Source: Methanothermococcus okinawensis (lineage in GTDB: Archaea; AGJL01; Methanococci; Methanococcales; Methanococcaceae). From it: a DNA stretch of 30,460 nt. This document shows, piece by piece, positions 30,018 to 30,460 of this stretch; within the stretch, counting starts at the first letter, position 1; every line of letters begins with the position of its first letter. The notes beneath the pieces are model-generated. The model made no database searches and was not told where the DNA came from. It was given only the letters and a program-made list of their open reading frames with translations. Made by a program: the position numbers and the translations under genes. The stretch covers positions 1 through 30,460 of the forward strand of contig DQVW01000115.1 in assembly GCA_015661555.1 (NCBI GenBank), written 5' to 3'.

Positions 30018-30460
30018 ATGGATATACTTGTTAAAGATCTGGAATACTCCCTAGATCCTAATTTAGAGGTCTACAGAGAGGTAGATATACTTATCAGGAG
30101 AGAGGATGATGGAGGAGTAAGTATCCATAGAGGAAGAAATCTTCTGGAGAAATTTAACTTAGACAGGAGGGATCTAAAGATAATAGATGGGAATAAGAAA
30201 TGTGCAATACCTGGACTAAGTAATAACCACACCCACATCCCTATGACTCTCTTAAGGGGAATAGCAGATGATATGATACTGGAGGACTGGTTGAGGGAGA
30301 AGATATGGCCTAATGAGATGAAACTAACAGGAGAGGATGTATATTACGGGGCGCTACTTGGATGTTTAGAGATGTTAAGATTTGGTGTAACCTCCTTCAA
30401 CGACATGTACTTCTTCCCGGAGGAGATAATTAGGGCGACTAAGGAGGTGGGTATAAAGGG
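30018..30460 (+). CDS. dadD: 5'-Deoxyadenosine deaminase (3' end outside window)
   Basis: The first 147 residues of an amidohydrolase of the MtaD/DadD family, beginning MDILVKDLEYSLDPNLEVYR. The metal-binding N-H-T-H follows at PGLSNNHTHIPMTLLRG, then IADDMILEDWLREKIWPNE and FGVTSFNDMYFFPE, as in the M. jannaschii MJ1541 protein, which deaminates 5'-deoxyadenosine, S-adenosylhomocysteine and methylthioadenosine. It recycles radical-SAM by-products in methanogens. GGTGGT precedes ATG 30018. The last part, including the catalytic residues, is outside the window. Confidence 0.92.
   Translation, partial: MDILVKDLEYSLDPNLEVYREVDILIRREDDGGVSIHRGRNLLEKFNLDRRDLKIIDGNKKCAIPGLSNNHTHIPMTLLRGIADDMILEDWLREKIWPNEMKLTGEDVYYGALLGCLEMLRFGVTSFNDMYFFPEEIIRATKEVGIK

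Noticed and set aside
1..30460. CRISPR array, insertion sequence, tRNA or rRNA genes
   Set aside because: I looked for spaced direct repeats, transposase motifs and tRNA T-arm patterns in the intergenic stretches and found none.

Overview
The window looks like chromosome of a thermophilic, hydrogenotrophic methanogen of the order Methanococcales. The supporting genes are a Methanococcales-type S-layer protein, the B subunit of formylmethanofuran dehydrogenase with an in-frame UGA read as selenocysteine, methanogenesis marker protein 3, coenzyme B biosynthesis enzymes (homocitrate synthase and homoaconitase small subunit), cobamide biosynthesis enzymes, archaeal ribosomal proteins, an NrpR-type nitrogen operator and GGTGAT-type ribosome binding sites. 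GC content looks higher than in Methanocaldococcus. The species cannot be fixed from the sequence, and a Methanofervidicoccus-, Methanotorris- or Methanothermococcus-like relative is a guess.

Layout. 1-4039 (+): end of a large surface protein with cohesin-like and PKD domains, then two FecCD/BtuC-type ABC permeases. 4040-5821 (-): asparagine synthetase and a small unknown protein. 5894-6391 (+): UPF0254. 6392-7474 (-): primase large subunit. 7520-9788 (+): homoaconitase small subunit overlapping ABCE1. 9798-11681 (+): hairpin, strong TATA box and the S-layer gene. 11690-15337 (-): chorismate mutase, a glycosylation-rich secreted protein, homocitrate synthase and marker protein 3; a C/D box guide RNA sits on the + strand at 11989-12052. 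15423-17492 (+): CRM/YhbY protein, S19e, PDCD5-like protein, PP-loop ATPase and L39e (51 codons). 17495-21113 (-): L31e, aIF6, LX, HypB and ArgS in probable operon order. 21254-21682 (+): CbiX. 21707-23089 (-): SECIS element and selenocysteine FwdB. 23377-24627 (+): L7Ae, S28e, L24e, LSm and L37e. 24687-26333 (+): NrpR-operator-controlled glnK-amtB. 26458-28341 (+): PIN/ATPase/KH protein. 28454-29786 (+): small unknown protein, CbiC and YjbQ-family protein. 29788-29991 (-): small unknown protein. 30018-end (+): 5'-deoxyadenosine deaminase, cut by the window edge.

How the genes connect. FwdB catalyses the CO2-reducing first step of methanogenesis; marker protein 3 is linked to activation of the last enzyme, methyl-coenzyme M reductase; AksA and HacB act in coenzyme B synthesis; CbiX and CbiC make the cobamide needed by the methyltransferase, and the FecCD permeases may import a cobamide or iron chelate; HypB supplies nickel to hydrogenases. 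L7Ae, encoded here, is the protein that binds the kink-turns of C/D RNAs such as the one in this window. The least expected signals are the guide RNA (both guides exactly 12 nt), the textbook archaeal SECIS, a 22-bp palindrome holding two overlapping NrpR sites, and a 17-bp element shared by the cbiX and fwdB upstream regions. No transposon, CRISPR array, tRNA or rRNA gene was seen, and no stretch over 300 bases lacks a gene; the longest gap (23090-23376) is described.
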